Under the pieces are notes generated by a model. That model saw only the letters and a program-made list of their open reading frames with translations, ran no database searches and was not told the origin of the DNA. Below, piece by piece: positions 9,512-17,699 of a stretch of DNA of 64,000 bases (the stretch's first letter is position 1; every line of letters begins with the position of its first letter). Source of the stretch: Streptomyces capitiformicae. GTDB lineage: Bacteria > Actinomycetota > Actinomycetes > Streptomycetales > Streptomycetaceae. The translations under genes were made by a program, and so were the position numbers. Location of the stretch: assembly GCF_002214185.1 (NCBI RefSeq), contig NZ_CP022161.1:4339767-4403766 (forward strand). Direction: 5' to 3'.

Positions 9512-12500
9512 TGTCGTCCGGAGCCCGCCCCGAAGCCCGCCGCCGCTGCCCCGGCCCCGGCCCCGGCCGCCCCGAAGCCCGCCGCCGCGCCCGCGGCAGC
9601 CGCCAAGCCGGCGGCCGCCGCTCCGGCGAAGCAGGCCGCGGCCCCGGCCGCCGACGGCCCGGAGCTGATCACGCTGCGCGGCCCCGCCGCCGCGGTCGCA
9701 AAGAACATGAACGCCTCGCTGGAGCTGCCCACGGCCACGTCCGTGCGCGCCGTCCCGGTGAAGCTGCTGTTCGACAACCGCATCGTCATCAACAACCACC
9801 TCAAGCGCGCCCGGGGCGGGAAGATCTCCTTCACGCACCTGATCGGCTACGCGATGGTGCAGGCCATCAAGGCCATGCCGTCGATGAACTGGCACTACGC
9901 GGAGAAGGACGGGAAGCCCACCCTCGTCAAGCCGCCGCACGTCAACTTCGGCCTCGCCATCGACCTGGTCAAGCCCAACGGCGACCGCCAGCTCGTCGTC
10001 GCGGGCATCAAGAAGGCCGAGACGCTGAACTTCTTCGAGTTCTGGCAGGCCTACGAGGACATCGTCCGCCGCGCCCGTGACGGCAAGCTGACGATGGACG
10101 ACTTCACCGGTGTCACGGTCTCCCTGACCAACCCCGGCGGCCTCGGCACCGTCCACTCCGTGCCCCGCCTGATGCCCGGCCAGTCGGTCATCATGGGCGT
10201 CGGCTCCATGGACTACCCGGCCGAGTTCCAGGGCACCAGCCAGGACACCCTCAACAAGCTCGGCATCTCGAAGGTCATGACGCTCACGTCGACCTACGAC
10301 CACCGGGTCATCCAGGGCGCCGCCTCCGGCGAGTTCCTGCGTCTCGTCGCGAACCGCCTCCTCGGCGAGCACGGCTTCTACGACGACATCTTCGAGGCCC
10401 TGCGCATCCCCTACGAGCCGGTCCGCTGGCTCAAGGACATCGACGCCAGCCACGACGACGACGTCACGAAGGCCGCCCGTGTCTTCGAGCTGATCCACTC
10501 CTACCGGGTCCGCGGCCACGTCATGGCCGACACCGACCCGCTGGAGTACCGCCAGCGCAAGCACCCCGACCTGGACATCACCGAGCACGGGCTCACCCTG
10601 TGGGACCTGGAGCGCGAGTTCGCGGTCGGCGGCTTCTCGGGCAAGTCCCTGATGAAGCTGCGCGACATCCTCGGCGTCCTGCGCGACTCGTACTGCCGTA
10701 CGACCGGCATCGAGTTCATGCACATCCAGGACCCGAAGCAGCGCCGCTGGATCCAGGACCGCATCGAGCGCCCGCACACCAAGCCGGAGCGCGAGGAGCA
10801 GCTGCGCATCCTGCGCCGGCTGAACGCGGCGGAGGCCTTCGAGACCTTCCTGCAGACGAAGTACGTCGGCCAGAAGCGCTTCTCCCTGGAGGGCGGCGAG
10901 TCCGTCATCCCGCTGCTGGACGCGGTCATCGACTCGGCGGCCGAGTCCCGCCTCGACGAGGTCGTCATCGGCATGGCCCACCGCGGCCGACTGAACGTCC
11001 TGGCGAACATCGTCGGCAAGTCGTACGCCCAGATCTTCCGCGAGTTCGAGGGCAACCTCGACCCGAAGTCGATGCACGGCTCCGGCGACGTGAAGTACCA
11101 CCTGGGCGCCGAGGGCACGTTCACGGGCCTGGACGGCGAGCAGATCAAGGTGTCGCTGGTCGCGAACCCGTCGCACCTCGAAGCCGTCGACCCGGTCCTG
11201 GAGGGCGTCGCCCGCGCCAAGCAGGACATCATCAACAAGGGCGGCACGGACTTCACGGTCCTGCCGGTGGCCCTCCACGGCGACGCGGCCTTCGCGGGCC
11301 AGGGCGTGGTGGCCGAGACCCTGAACATGTCGCAGCTGCGCGGCTACCGCACCGGCGGCACGGTCCACATCGTCATCAACAACCAGGTCGGCTTCACGGC
11401 GGCGCCCGAGTCGTCGCGCTCCTCGATGTACGCCACGGACGTGGCGCGCATGATCGAGGCCCCGATCTTCCATGTGAACGGCGACGACCCCGAGGCGGTC
11501 GTCCGCGTCGCGCGCCTGGCCTTCGAGTTCCGCCAGGCGTTCAACAAGGACGTGGTGATCGACCTCATCTGCTACCGCCGCCGCGGTCACAACGAGTCGG
11601 ACAACCCGGCCTTCACCCAGCCGCTGATGTACGACCTGATCGACAAGAAGCGCTCGGTGCGCAAGCTGTACACCGAATCGCTGATCGGTCGGGGCGACAT
11701 CACCCTCGAGGAGGCCGAGCAGGCCCTCCAGGACTACCAGGGCCAGCTGGAGAAGGTCTTCACGGAGGTCCGCGAGGCGACGTCGCAGCCGGGCTCCGCC
11801 GAGACCCACGACCCGCAGGACGGCTTCCCGGTCTCGGTGAACACCGCGGTCACGGCCGAGGTCGTCAAGCGCATCGCCGAGTCCCAGGTCAACATCCCCG
11901 ACCACATCACCGCCCACCCGCGTCTGCTGCCGCAGCTCCAGCGCCGGGCGTCGATGGTCGAGGACGGCACGATCGACTGGGGCATGGGCGAGACCCTCGC
12001 CATCGGCTCCCTCCTCCTGGAGGGCACCCCGGTCCGCCTGGCGGGCCAGGACTCCCAGCGCGGCACCTTCGGCCAGCGTCACGCGGTGATCATCGACCGC
12101 GAGACGGGCGAGGAGTTCACGCCGCTGATGTACCTCTCCGAGGACCAGGCGCGGCTGAACGTCTACAACTCCCTCCTCTCCGAATACGCGGCGATGGGCT
12201 TCGAGTACGGCTACTCGCTGGCCCGCCCCGAGTCCCTCGTGATGTGGGAGGCCCAGTTCGGCGACTTCGTCAACGGCGCCCAGACGGTCGTGGACGAGTT
12301 CATCTCGTCCGCGGAGCAGAAGTGGGGCCAGACGAGCGGCGTGACCCTGTTGCTGCCGCACGGCTACGAAGGCCAGGGCCCGGACCACTCCTCCGCCCGC
12401 CCGGAGCGCTTCCTCCAGCTCTGCGCCCAGAACAACATGACGGTCGCCATGCCGACCCTCCCGTCGAACTACTTCCACCTCCTGCGGTGGCAGGTGCACA

Positions 12501-13036
12501 ACCCGCACCACAAGCCGCTGGTCGTCTTCACCCCGAAGTCGATGCTGCGCCTCAAGGCCGCCGCGTCGAAGGCGGAGGAGTTCACGACGGGCCAGTTCCG
12601 CCCCGTCATCGGCGACACCACGGTCGACGCGGCCGCCGTCAAGAAGGTCGTCTTCTGCGCCGGCAAGGTCTACTACGACCTCGAGGCCGAGCGTCAGAAG
12701 CGCGGCGCCACGGACCCTGCGGCTGCCGAGACGGCGATCATCCGCCTCGAGCGCCTGTACCCGCTCCCGGGTGCCGAGCTCCAGGCGGAGATCCAGAAGT
12801 ACCCGAACGCCGAGAAGTACCTGTGGGCCCAGGAGGAGCCGGCGAACCAGGGCGCGTGGCCCTTCATCGCCCTCAACCTGATCGACCACCTGGACCTCGC
12901 GGTCGGCGCCGACGTCCCGCACGGCGAGCGCCTGCGCCGCATCTCCCGCCCGCACGGCTCTTCGCCGGCGGTGGGTTCGGCGAAGCGGCACCAGGCCGAG
13001 CAGGAGCAGTTGGTGCGGGAGGTGTTCGAGGCGTAA
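9485..13036 (+). CDS. sucA: 2-oxoglutarate dehydrogenase/decarboxylase E1 with fused E2-like domain, N-terminus missing
   Basis: About 1,183 residues from the GTG at 9485. Order: Ala/Pro linker (9520-9660); E2-type acyltransferase domain with YDHRVIQG near residue 272; then the thiamine-diphosphate E1 domain ([62 protein letters not shown]). This two-in-one architecture is that of actinobacterial Kgd/SucA in the TCA cycle. Family members start about 90-100 residues earlier with a conserved helix (of the type NEWLVDEIYQQYL) that binds partners in the complex; it is absent here and the frame instead runs into the divergent operon. GTG 9485 and TTG 9470 have no good ribosome site, and the first in-frame ATG (9707) lies inside the E2 domain. 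Either a real breakpoint truncated the gene or the assembly is chimeric. The catalytic domains are intact. Confidence 0.85.
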   Translation: MFSTESREPCRPEPAPKPAAAAPAPAPAAPKPAAAPAAAAKPAAAAPAKQAAAPAADGPELITLRGPAAAVAKNMNASLELPTATSVRAVPVKLLFDNRIVINNHLKRARGGKISFTHLIGYAMVQAIKAMPSMNWHYAEKDGKPTLVKPPHVNFGLAIDLVKPNGDRQLVVAGIKKAETLNFFEFWQAYEDIVRRARDGKLTMDDFTGVTVSLTNPGGLGTVHSVPRLMPGQSVIMGVGSMDYPAEFQGTSQDTLNKLGISKVMTLTSTYDHRVIQGAASGEFLRLVANRLLGEHGFYDDIFEALRIPYEPVRWLKDIDASHDDDVTKAARVFELIHSYRVRGHVMADTDPLEYRQRKHPDLDITEHGLTLWDLEREFAVGGFSGKSLMKLRDILGVLRDSYCRTTGIEFMHIQDPKQRRWIQDRIERPHTKPEREEQLRILRRLNAAEAFETFLQTKYVGQKRFSLEGGESVIPLLDAVIDSAAESRLDEVVIGMAHRGRLNVLANIVGKSYAQIFREFEGNLDPKSMHGSGDVKYHLGAEGTFTGLDGEQIKVSLVANPSHLEAVDPVLEGVARAKQDIINKGGTDFTVLPVALHGDAAFAGQGVVAETLNMSQLRGYRTGGTVHIVINNQVGFTAAPESSRSSMYATDVARMIEAPIFHVNGDDPEAVVRVARLAFEFRQAFNKDVVIDLICYRRRGHNESDNPAFTQPLMYDLIDKKRSVRKLYTESLIGRGDITLEEAEQALQDYQGQLEKVFTEVREATSQPGSAETHDPQDGFPVSVNTAVTAEVVKRIAESQVNIPDHITAHPRLLPQLQRRASMVEDGTIDWGMGETLAIGSLLLEGTPVRLAGQDSQRGTFGQRHAVIIDRETGEEFTPLMYLSEDQARLNVYNSLLSEYAAMGFEYGYSLARPESLVMWEAQFGDFVNGAQTVVDEFISSAEQKWGQTSGVTLLLPHGYEGQGPDHSSARPERFLQLCAQNNMTVAMPTLPSNYFHLLRWQVHNPHHKPLVVFTPKSMLRLKAAASKAEEFTTGQFRPVIGDTTVDAAAVKKVVFCAGKVYYDLEAERQKRGATDPAAAETAIIRLERLYPLPGAELQAEIQKYPNAEKYLWAQEEPANQGAWPFIALNLIDHLDLAVGADVPHGERLRRISRPHGSSPAVGSAKRHQAEQEQLVREVFEA

Positions 13037-13059
13037 TCGCTCTCGGCTTCATCCGTACG

Positions 13060-13100
13060 CGGCCGGGCCGCACCCCTCTCGCGGGGGTGCGGCCCGGCCG
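13060..13100 (+). terminator. sucA terminator
   Basis: A perfect 17-bp GC-rich stem (CGGCCGGGCCGCACCCC and its complement) with a 7-nt loop begins 23 nt after the sucA stop and is followed by TTT. This is the strongest intrinsic terminator in the window. Confidence 0.85.
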
Positions 13101-13124
13101 TTTCCGCGCACTTATCCTTGACCC

Positions 13125-13304
13125 ATGTACTTCACGGACCGTGGCATCGAGGAACTGGAGAAGCGGCGTGGCGAGGAGGAGGTCACCTTCGAGTGGCTGG
13201 CCGAGCAGCTGCGGACGTTCGTCGATCTGAACCCGGACTTTGAGGTCCCCGTGGAGCGCCTGGCGACCTGGCTGGCGCGGCTGGACGACGAGGACGACGA
13301 GTAG
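13125..13304 (+). CDS. small acidic conserved protein (DUF6104-like)
   Basis: 59 residues starting MYFTDRGIEELEKRRGEEEV, ending in an acidic DDEDDE tail; too short for most ORF listings. Small proteins with this start are conserved in actinobacteria directly after sucA, and I assign it to DUF6104 from memory. It is predicted all-helical and soluble, with a segment (TFEWLAEQLRTFVDLNP) resembling a small protein-binding helical pair. Function unknown. It starts 24 nt beyond the sucA terminator, so it probably has its own promoter. Confidence 0.75.
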   Translation: MYFTDRGIEELEKRRGEEEVTFEWLAEQLRTFVDLNPDFEVPVERLATWLARLDDEDDE

Positions 13305-13343
13305 GAGCCCCAGGGCCCGCGTCCGGGCCGGGTCCGGGAGGAG

Positions 13344-14195
13344 TCAGTCGCGGGGGTGGGACAAGTCGTAGAGCAGGCCGAGGGCGCCGTGGGCGATCAG
13401 GAGGCCGCCCGCGACGATCCAGCCTCCGCCGCGGCGGTACAGGCCCCAGGCCATGAGCGGTAGGCCGGCCACCAGTTGGGCGGTGGCGAGGGCGCGGGCT
13501 CTTGGGGCGCCGGCCCAGGGGAGCCAGGGGCCCAGCTGGCCGCGTTGGAGGGCATCCAGTTCCGTACGGACGGCTCCGCGCCAGCCGGTCCATTCGATGC
13601 GCTGGGCGTCGGGCTGGACGCGGGCGACCTCGCGCAGGCGGTCGGCCGGTTCGCCGGGGGTCAGGCCGGCGGGGAGGGCCACTCCCGCGCGGGCGAGGAC
13701 CGCCAAGAGGCTCAGCATGCGGGTGCGGGCCCTCGCCGTCGGGTCGGGTTTCGTGAGGTCGTACAGGGACTGTTTGTCGATGACCGGGTCCAGTCCCAGG
13801 CGGGCGGCGAAGGTACGCATCGCCTCGTCCTCGCCGACCGGCGTGCCGTTCGCGAGCCATACGTAGCCGACGGTGCGGCGGAAGCCGGCGGCAAGGGTGT
13901 AACCGCTGCGGTCCGCGTCCCACCACAGGGCGAGTACGGGCCAGGAGGCGCCGACGGCGAGGGCGGTGGCCCAGCCGGTGAGGACGCGATCGACGGGTTC
14001 ACCGCCTTCCAGCCACGGCTTGCCCTCGGGCACGAGCACGCTCCACTCGGTTCCGGCCGAGGTGAGCAGCATGCGTTCGCGGAGCAGTTGGGCGACGGGG
14101 GCGACGGAGTCGGGGTCCGCCCGGCAGAGCAGAAGAGCGCCGGGGGCGGGGGCGGGCCGGAAGCCCGGCGGTCCTGGGGAGTTTTCCGTCGGCAT
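13344..14195 (-). CDS. conserved hypothetical protein with two C-terminal membrane helices
   Basis: 283 residues, not recognised. The N-terminal 230 residues are soluble and Trp/Pro-rich (WSVLVPEGKPWLEGGEPVD, ALWWDADRSGYTLAAGFRR), consistent with a globular actinobacterial domain. The end carries two hydrophobic segments (ATAQLVAGLPLMAWGLY, then GGWIVAGGLLIAHGALGLLYDL). No signal peptide. The ATG at 14195 is 140 bp from the divergently read DUF4097 gene, so the two may share a control region. Conserved genes of this sort sit at this place in Streptomyces chromosomes, but no function can be assigned. Confidence 0.7.
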   Translation of the reverse strand: MPTENSPGPPGFRPAPAPGALLLCRADPDSVAPVAQLLRERMLLTSAGTEWSVLVPEGKPWLEGGEPVDRVLTGWATALAVGASWPVLALWWDADRSGYTLAAGFRRTVGYVWLANGTPVGEDEAMRTFAARLGLDPVIDKQSLYDLTKPDPTARARTRMLSLLAVLARAGVALPAGLTPGEPADRLREVARVQPDAQRIEWTGWRGAVRTELDALQRGQLGPWLPWAGAPRARALATAQLVAGLPLMAWGLYRRGGGWIVAGGLLIAHGALGLLYDLSHPRD

Positions 14196-14255
14196 GAACC
14201 CACGCTAGGGCGATTTGTTCACATACATCCCCGCGGGATCACCAGAACGGGTGTA

Positions 14256-14294
14256 TTGACTTTCGGCGACCGCGATATATCGTGAATTACATGA
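14256..14294 (+). promoter_or_regulatory. promoter with overlapping AT-rich palindromes (candidate PadR operator)
   Basis: TTGACT (14256-14261) is followed after 16 nt by TATCGT (14278-14283), a plausible -35/-10 pair for the DUF4097 gene. The -10 overlaps a palindrome centred on CGATATATCG (14272-14282), and a second related motif GCGATATTGCG lies 20-30 bp further on. AT-rich islands of this kind stand out in 70% GC DNA and sit where an autoregulatory PadR protein would bind. The assignment to the PadR gene in the same operon is inference. Confidence 0.5.
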
Positions 14295-14334
14295 GACGCG
14301 ATATTGCGCGTATGGGGTGGAGGAGGTCAGCGCC

Positions 14335-15657
14335 ATGTCCGAGTGGTCCGTCGCCGAGCCACGAAAGCTCACATTCGACGAACCGGTGACAGCACTCCAT
14401 GTGCGAGTCGTCAACGGAACGGTGAACGTCGTGGGCACCGACGAGGGTTCCACCCGTCTGGAGGTCTCCGATCTGGAGGGCCCACCGCTGACGGTGACGC
14501 AGACGGACGGCACCCTGACCATCGCGTACGACGATCTGCCCTGGAAGGGCTTCCTGAAGTGGCTCGACCGGAAGGGCTGGCGTCGCAATGCGCTGGTCTC
14601 GCTCGCCGTTCCGGCCGGCACCCGGGTCGAGGTGGGCGTGCTCGGCGCCACCGCCGTCGTCTCCGGAGTGGGCGGGCGTACGGACGTGAAGGGGGTCTCG
14701 GGCGACACCACCCTGGTCGGCCTATCGGGGCCGGTGCGCGCGACGACGGTGTCCGGGAACGTGGAGGCACAGGCCCTGACCGGGGATCTCCGGTTGAGTT
14801 CCGTCTCCGGCGACCTGACCGTCATCGAGGGGTCCTGCCCGACCCTGAAGGCCGACTCGGTGAGCGGCTCGATCATTCTCGACCTCGGTCCCACGGGCGG
14901 GCCCACCGACGTCGGCCTCAACAGCGTCTCCGGCGAGATCGCCATCCGCCTCCCCCACCCCACCGACGCCGAGGTCGAGGCCAACACCGCCAGCGGCACC
15001 ATCGCCAACGCCTTCGACGACCTCCGCGTCAGCGGCCCCTGGGGCGCCCACAAAGTCACCGGCCGCCTCGGCAAGGGCAACGGCCGCCTGAGGGCGACGA
15101 CTGTCTCCGGCTCCATCGCCCTCCTCCGCAGGCCTCCGGCGGAAGACGAGCCATGGGATGGGGACATGGGGGCCGAAGCGATGAGGGGCAAGCAGACAGG
15201 GGGCATGGAGGCTGGGTCACGCGACACTGGGCGGCCAGCCGACGCGGGCCCACGCGACGCACGGCCACCCGGCGGTGGGTCTGGGGACGGGGGCGCGGGG
15301 GCGGACGGCGGCAGTCCGAGGGCGGGGACGGACTCCTCCGGGCTGAGCAGCGACACAGCGCCGCCTTCGAGCACGGATTCGAGTACCGGCGCACACGAGG
15401 CCCCGCCCGGCGCCCCACCGGCCGAGCGGGCCGGTGTTGTGACCGACAATGCGTCTGCCGACTCCTCCGAGCAGTCCACCGACCTCACCGCGTCGGCTGC
15501 CGGCTCACCCGAGCCGCTTGCCGACGCGACTGAGCCGTCCGACGACCCATCGGGCCACGCGACGGCCGAAGGACCAACAGGGCCCTCGCCCGACGGTTCG
15601 GTCCCCAGCTCGGCCGACGGCACGAACTCCAGCACGACCGAGAAGAAGGTGCTCTGA
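14335..15657 (+). CDS. DUF4097 beta-strand-repeat protein with low-complexity tail
   Basis: 440 residues. Residues 1-270 are a DUF4097-type right-handed beta solenoid or prism with repeating SVSGDL/TVSGN/SVSGEI units, a fold also seen in bactofilin-like and surface adhesin-like proteins. Residues about 270-440 are a disordered Gly/Ser/Thr/Pro/Asp tail without cysteines or membrane segments. No signal peptide, so cytoplasmic. The ATG at 14335 has GGAGGAGG eight nucleotides upstream, better than the GTG at 14317. Its stop is one nucleotide before the PadR gene, so they form an operon. DUF4097-PadR pairs are common in Streptomyces; the solenoid may be a ligand or scaffold protein under PadR control. 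Function unknown. Confidence 0.82.
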   Translation: MSEWSVAEPRKLTFDEPVTALHVRVVNGTVNVVGTDEGSTRLEVSDLEGPPLTVTQTDGTLTIAYDDLPWKGFLKWLDRKGWRRNALVSLAVPAGTRVEVGVLGATAVVSGVGGRTDVKGVSGDTTLVGLSGPVRATTVSGNVEAQALTGDLRLSSVSGDLTVIEGSCPTLKADSVSGSIILDLGPTGGPTDVGLNSVSGEIAIRLPHPTDAEVEANTASGTIANAFDDLRVSGPWGAHKVTGRLGKGNGRLRATTVSGSIALLRRPPAEDEPWDGDMGAEAMRGKQTGGMEAGSRDTGRPADAGPRDARPPGGGSGDGGAGADGGSPRAGTDSSGLSSDTAPPSSTDSSTGAHEAPPGAPPAERAGVVTDNASADSSEQSTDLTASAAGSPEPLADATEPSDDPSGHATAEGPTGPSPDGSVPSSADGTNSSTTEKKVL

Positions 15658-15658
15658 C

Positions 15659-16765
15659 ATGCCTCCCGTCTTCGCCCACGGACGCCTGCGGCTGTATCTG
15701 CTGAAGCTGCTGGACGAGGCGCCCCGCCACGGCTACGAGGTGATCCGGCTGCTGGAGGAACGCTTCCAGGGGCTGTACGCCCCCTCGGCCGGCACCGTCT
15801 ATCCGCGCCTGGCCAAGCTGGAGGCCGAGGGGCTGGTCACCCACACCACCGAGGGCGGCCGCAAGGTGTACGCGATCACGGACGCGGGCCGCACCGAACT
15901 CGCCGATCGAAGTGGCGAGTTGGCCGACCTGGAGCTGGAGATCCGCGAGTCGGTGGCGGAGCTGGCCGCCGAGATCCGGGCCGACGTACGGGGCGCGGCA
16001 GGTGATCTGCGCCGCGAGATGCGGGCGGCCGCCTCCGAGGCACGCAAGGGCGGCGGGGTGGGCGCCGGTGAGCAGGGGCCGCTCGGGGAGTTCGGGGAGT
16101 ACGCCGACAAGGAGGCCTGGCGCGCCGCGAAGGAGGAGATGCGCCGCGTCAAGCAGGAGTGGAAGGAGCAGGCCCGGCGGGCGAAGGACGAGAGCCGCCG
16201 GGCCCGCGAGGAGGCCCAGCGCGCCCGCCGCCAGGCCAAGGAGGCCCAGGACCGGGCCCGCACCCAGGCCCAGGAAGAACTCCAGCGCATCGCCAAGCGG
16301 GTCCAGGACCACGTCCAGGACCACTTCACCCGGGGCGACTGGCCGACGGGCGTACGTGAAGGGCTGACCGAACTGGCCAAGGAGTTCGGCGAGTTCGGGA
16401 AGGACTTCGGAAAGGAGTTCGGCAAGGATTTGGGCTTCGGCCGCGCGGGGACGGGAGCGGGGACGGAGACCGGCACTGGTACTGGCGCTGGCACCGGCTC
16501 AGCGACTGGTAGGGGCCTCGGGGAGCCCGAGTACTCGACGACTTCCGAGGACTTCCCGGGCACGTACGAACCCGCCTGGGTGCACGAAGCGTCCACGGGT
16601 GACCCGGGCCGCGATCTCGACCGACTTCTGGACCGTTTCCGTGACGACCTCCGTGACGTGGCCCGCGACCACGGGGTGACGGAGGACCAACTCCGCGACG
16701 CCCGCCGCCACCTGTCAACAGCGGCAGCTCACATCGGTGCCGCTCTGAGGACACCCAAGGCGTAG
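15659..16765 (+). CDS. PadR-family transcriptional regulator with long Lys/Glu-Arg/Ala-rich helical extension
   Basis: 368 residues, more than twice the usual PadR length. Residues about 8-85 form the winged helix (LRLYLLKLLDEAPRHGYEVI, YAPSAGTVYPRLAKLEAEGLV, RKVYAITDAGR). After that comes a predicted coiled coil of roughly 130 residues, rich in Arg/Glu/Ala/Lys (QEWKEQARRAKDESRRAREE), then FGEFGKDFGKEFGKD repeats, a Gly/Thr linker and a C-terminal helical segment. The classical PadR dimerisation helix is thus greatly extended, which could give higher-order oligomers or a sensor. Start ATG 15659 follows the DUF4097 stop directly. It probably represses its own operon. Confidence 0.85.
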   Translation: MPPVFAHGRLRLYLLKLLDEAPRHGYEVIRLLEERFQGLYAPSAGTVYPRLAKLEAEGLVTHTTEGGRKVYAITDAGRTELADRSGELADLELEIRESVAELAAEIRADVRGAAGDLRREMRAAASEARKGGGVGAGEQGPLGEFGEYADKEAWRAAKEEMRRVKQEWKEQARRAKDESRRAREEAQRARRQAKEAQDRARTQAQEELQRIAKRVQDHVQDHFTRGDWPTGVREGLTELAKEFGEFGKDFGKEFGKDLGFGRAGTGAGTETGTGTGAGTGSATGRGLGEPEYSTTSEDFPGTYEPAWVHEASTGDPGRDLDRLLDRFRDDLRDVARDHGVTEDQLRDARRHLSTAAAHIGAALRTPKA

Positions 16766-16825
16766 TGCCGGGGGCGGACGCCGAGAGGACTTCCCACGCT
16801 CACCCCGGCACACCCCACCCCCGGC

Positions 16826-17389
16826 TCACCCCGCCTTGGCCTCTCCGGTGCCGTAAAGGACCCGCTCCAGCGCCTCGTAGGTCACGCCGTGGTCCGCGAG
16901 GACCTCGGCGGGGAGGCCGGGGCGGGTGGTGAGGGCGAGGAGGAGGTGTTCGTCACCGATGTGCCGGTCACGGTGGGCGTGAGCGGTGCGGAGGGAGCGG
17001 GTGAGGACGTCCTTGGCGTCACGGGTGAAGGGGCGGTGGCCCGAGCGGCGCCCCTTGCGCTTGCCGGTGGACTCCAGCGCACCCACCCCGTGGGCCTCTT
17101 CGACACGGCTGACGATCTCCGAGAGGTCGATGCCAAGGTCGGAGAGGGCGTCGGCGTCGGCGCGGGAGAGGCCTCCGCGGCGGCGGGCCTCGGTGAGGGC
17201 CCGCTCCACCGAGTCCCGCCGGTCGGCAAGCCCCAGCGCGGTCAAAGCGAACGAGGCGCGGCTGGCCTCACGGTCCAGCAAGGCCAGCAGGAGGTGCTCG
17301 TCGGTCACCTCGTTCGCGTGAGTGCGTTCGGCGTGGTCGACCGCGCCCAGGACCACGGCACGGGCGTCCTTCGTGAACCGTTCGAACAT
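16826..17389 (-). CDS. stand-alone double Clp N-domain protein
   Basis: 187 residues with two Clp_N (Clp R) repeats: MFERFTKDARAVVLGAVDHA with DEHLLLALLD, and PFTRDAKDVLTRSLRTAH with DEHLLLALTT. There is no AAA+ module, so it is not a ClpC/ClpB ATPase. Such proteins may present substrates to ClpC or compete for adaptors. The ATG at 17389 overlaps the stop of the HTH gene by one base, so expression is coupled to it. The original open frame extends 23 codons upstream but the MFERFTKDAR start matches Clp N-domains exactly. Confidence 0.82.
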   Translation of the reverse strand: MFERFTKDARAVVLGAVDHAERTHANEVTDEHLLLALLDREASRASFALTALGLADRRDSVERALTEARRRGGLSRADADALSDLGIDLSEIVSRVEEAHGVGALESTGKRKGRRSGHRPFTRDAKDVLTRSLRTAHAHRDRHIGDEHLLLALTTRPGLPAEVLADHGVTYEALERVLYGTGEAKAG

Positions 17390-17598
17390 CAATGCCTCCC
17401 GTACTTCTTGTGTACTGCTTGCCTGCTCACACCGAGTTCCGTGGCGATCTCCTGCCACGACCAGCCCTGATTGCGCGCGCTGCGCACCTGGACCGCTTCC
17501 AACTGCTCCAGCAGCCTCCGCAGCGCGGCGACGGCCCGCAGCCCGATGCGGGGGTCACGGTCGCCCGCGCGCTCGGCGAGATCCGTTGCTTCGGTCAT
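17389..17598 (-). CDS. small helix-turn-helix protein, probable autoregulator
   Basis: 69 residues: an N-terminal helical half and a C-terminal HTH, WSWQEIATELGVSRQAVHKKYG. It is nearly a minimal DNA-binding domain, likely dimerising through the Leu-rich helix (LRRLLEQLEAVQV). Two identical GTCAAC-N4-GTTGAC dyads overlap its presumed promoter, and the ATG lies about 6 nt after the -10-like TAAGTT, so the mRNA is probably leaderless. The arrangement is that of a compact repressor controlling itself and the Clp N-domain gene. A stress role is inferred from the partner. Confidence 0.75.
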   Translation of the reverse strand: MTEATDLAERAGDRDPRIGLRAVAALRRLLEQLEAVQVRSARNQGWSWQEIATELGVSRQAVHKKYGRH

Positions 17599-17601
17599 GC
17601 C

Positions 17602-17645
17602 GTCAACTTACGTTGACACTGACGATCGCGTCAACCCCGGTTGAC
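17602..17645 (-). promoter_or_regulatory. twin GTCAAC-N4-GTTGAC operators over the HTH/Clp-N promoter
   Basis: Two perfect 6-bp inverted repeats, GTCAAC-N4-GTTGAC, occupy 17602-17617 and 17630-17645, centres 28 bp apart (close to an integral number of helical turns less a fraction). Reading leftward, the distal dyad contains TTGACG as a -35 and the proximal dyad contains TAAGTT as a -10, 18 nt apart, and translation starts 6 nt later. Both polymerase elements lie inside the operators, as for a repressor. Confidence 0.65.
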
Positions 17646-17648
17646 ATG

Positions 17649-17685
17649 ACGACGGCCGGCCCGGAAGAACCGGGCCGGCCGTCGT
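17649..17685 (-). terminator. terminator of the alcohol dehydrogenase gene
   Basis: A perfect 16-bp stem (ACGACGGCCGGCCCGG and its complement) with a 5-nt loop lies 14 nt downstream of the leftward dehydrogenase stop. It also separates that gene from the HTH operon promoter next to it. Confidence 0.75.
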
Positions 17686-17699
17686 GTCGACAGATTCCG

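Noticed and set aside
8063..12991. 4.9-kb minus-strand open frame covering sucA and the aminotransferase
   Set aside because: Only the last 462 codons are the aminotransferase. The rest is the complement of sucA, kept open by high GC; it has no recognisable domain and Arg/Val/Leu-biased composition.
9707..13036. sucA starting at the first in-frame ATG
   Set aside because: This start lies inside the E2-like domain and would remove a conserved strand, so an upstream GTG or TTG is more likely if the gene is functional.
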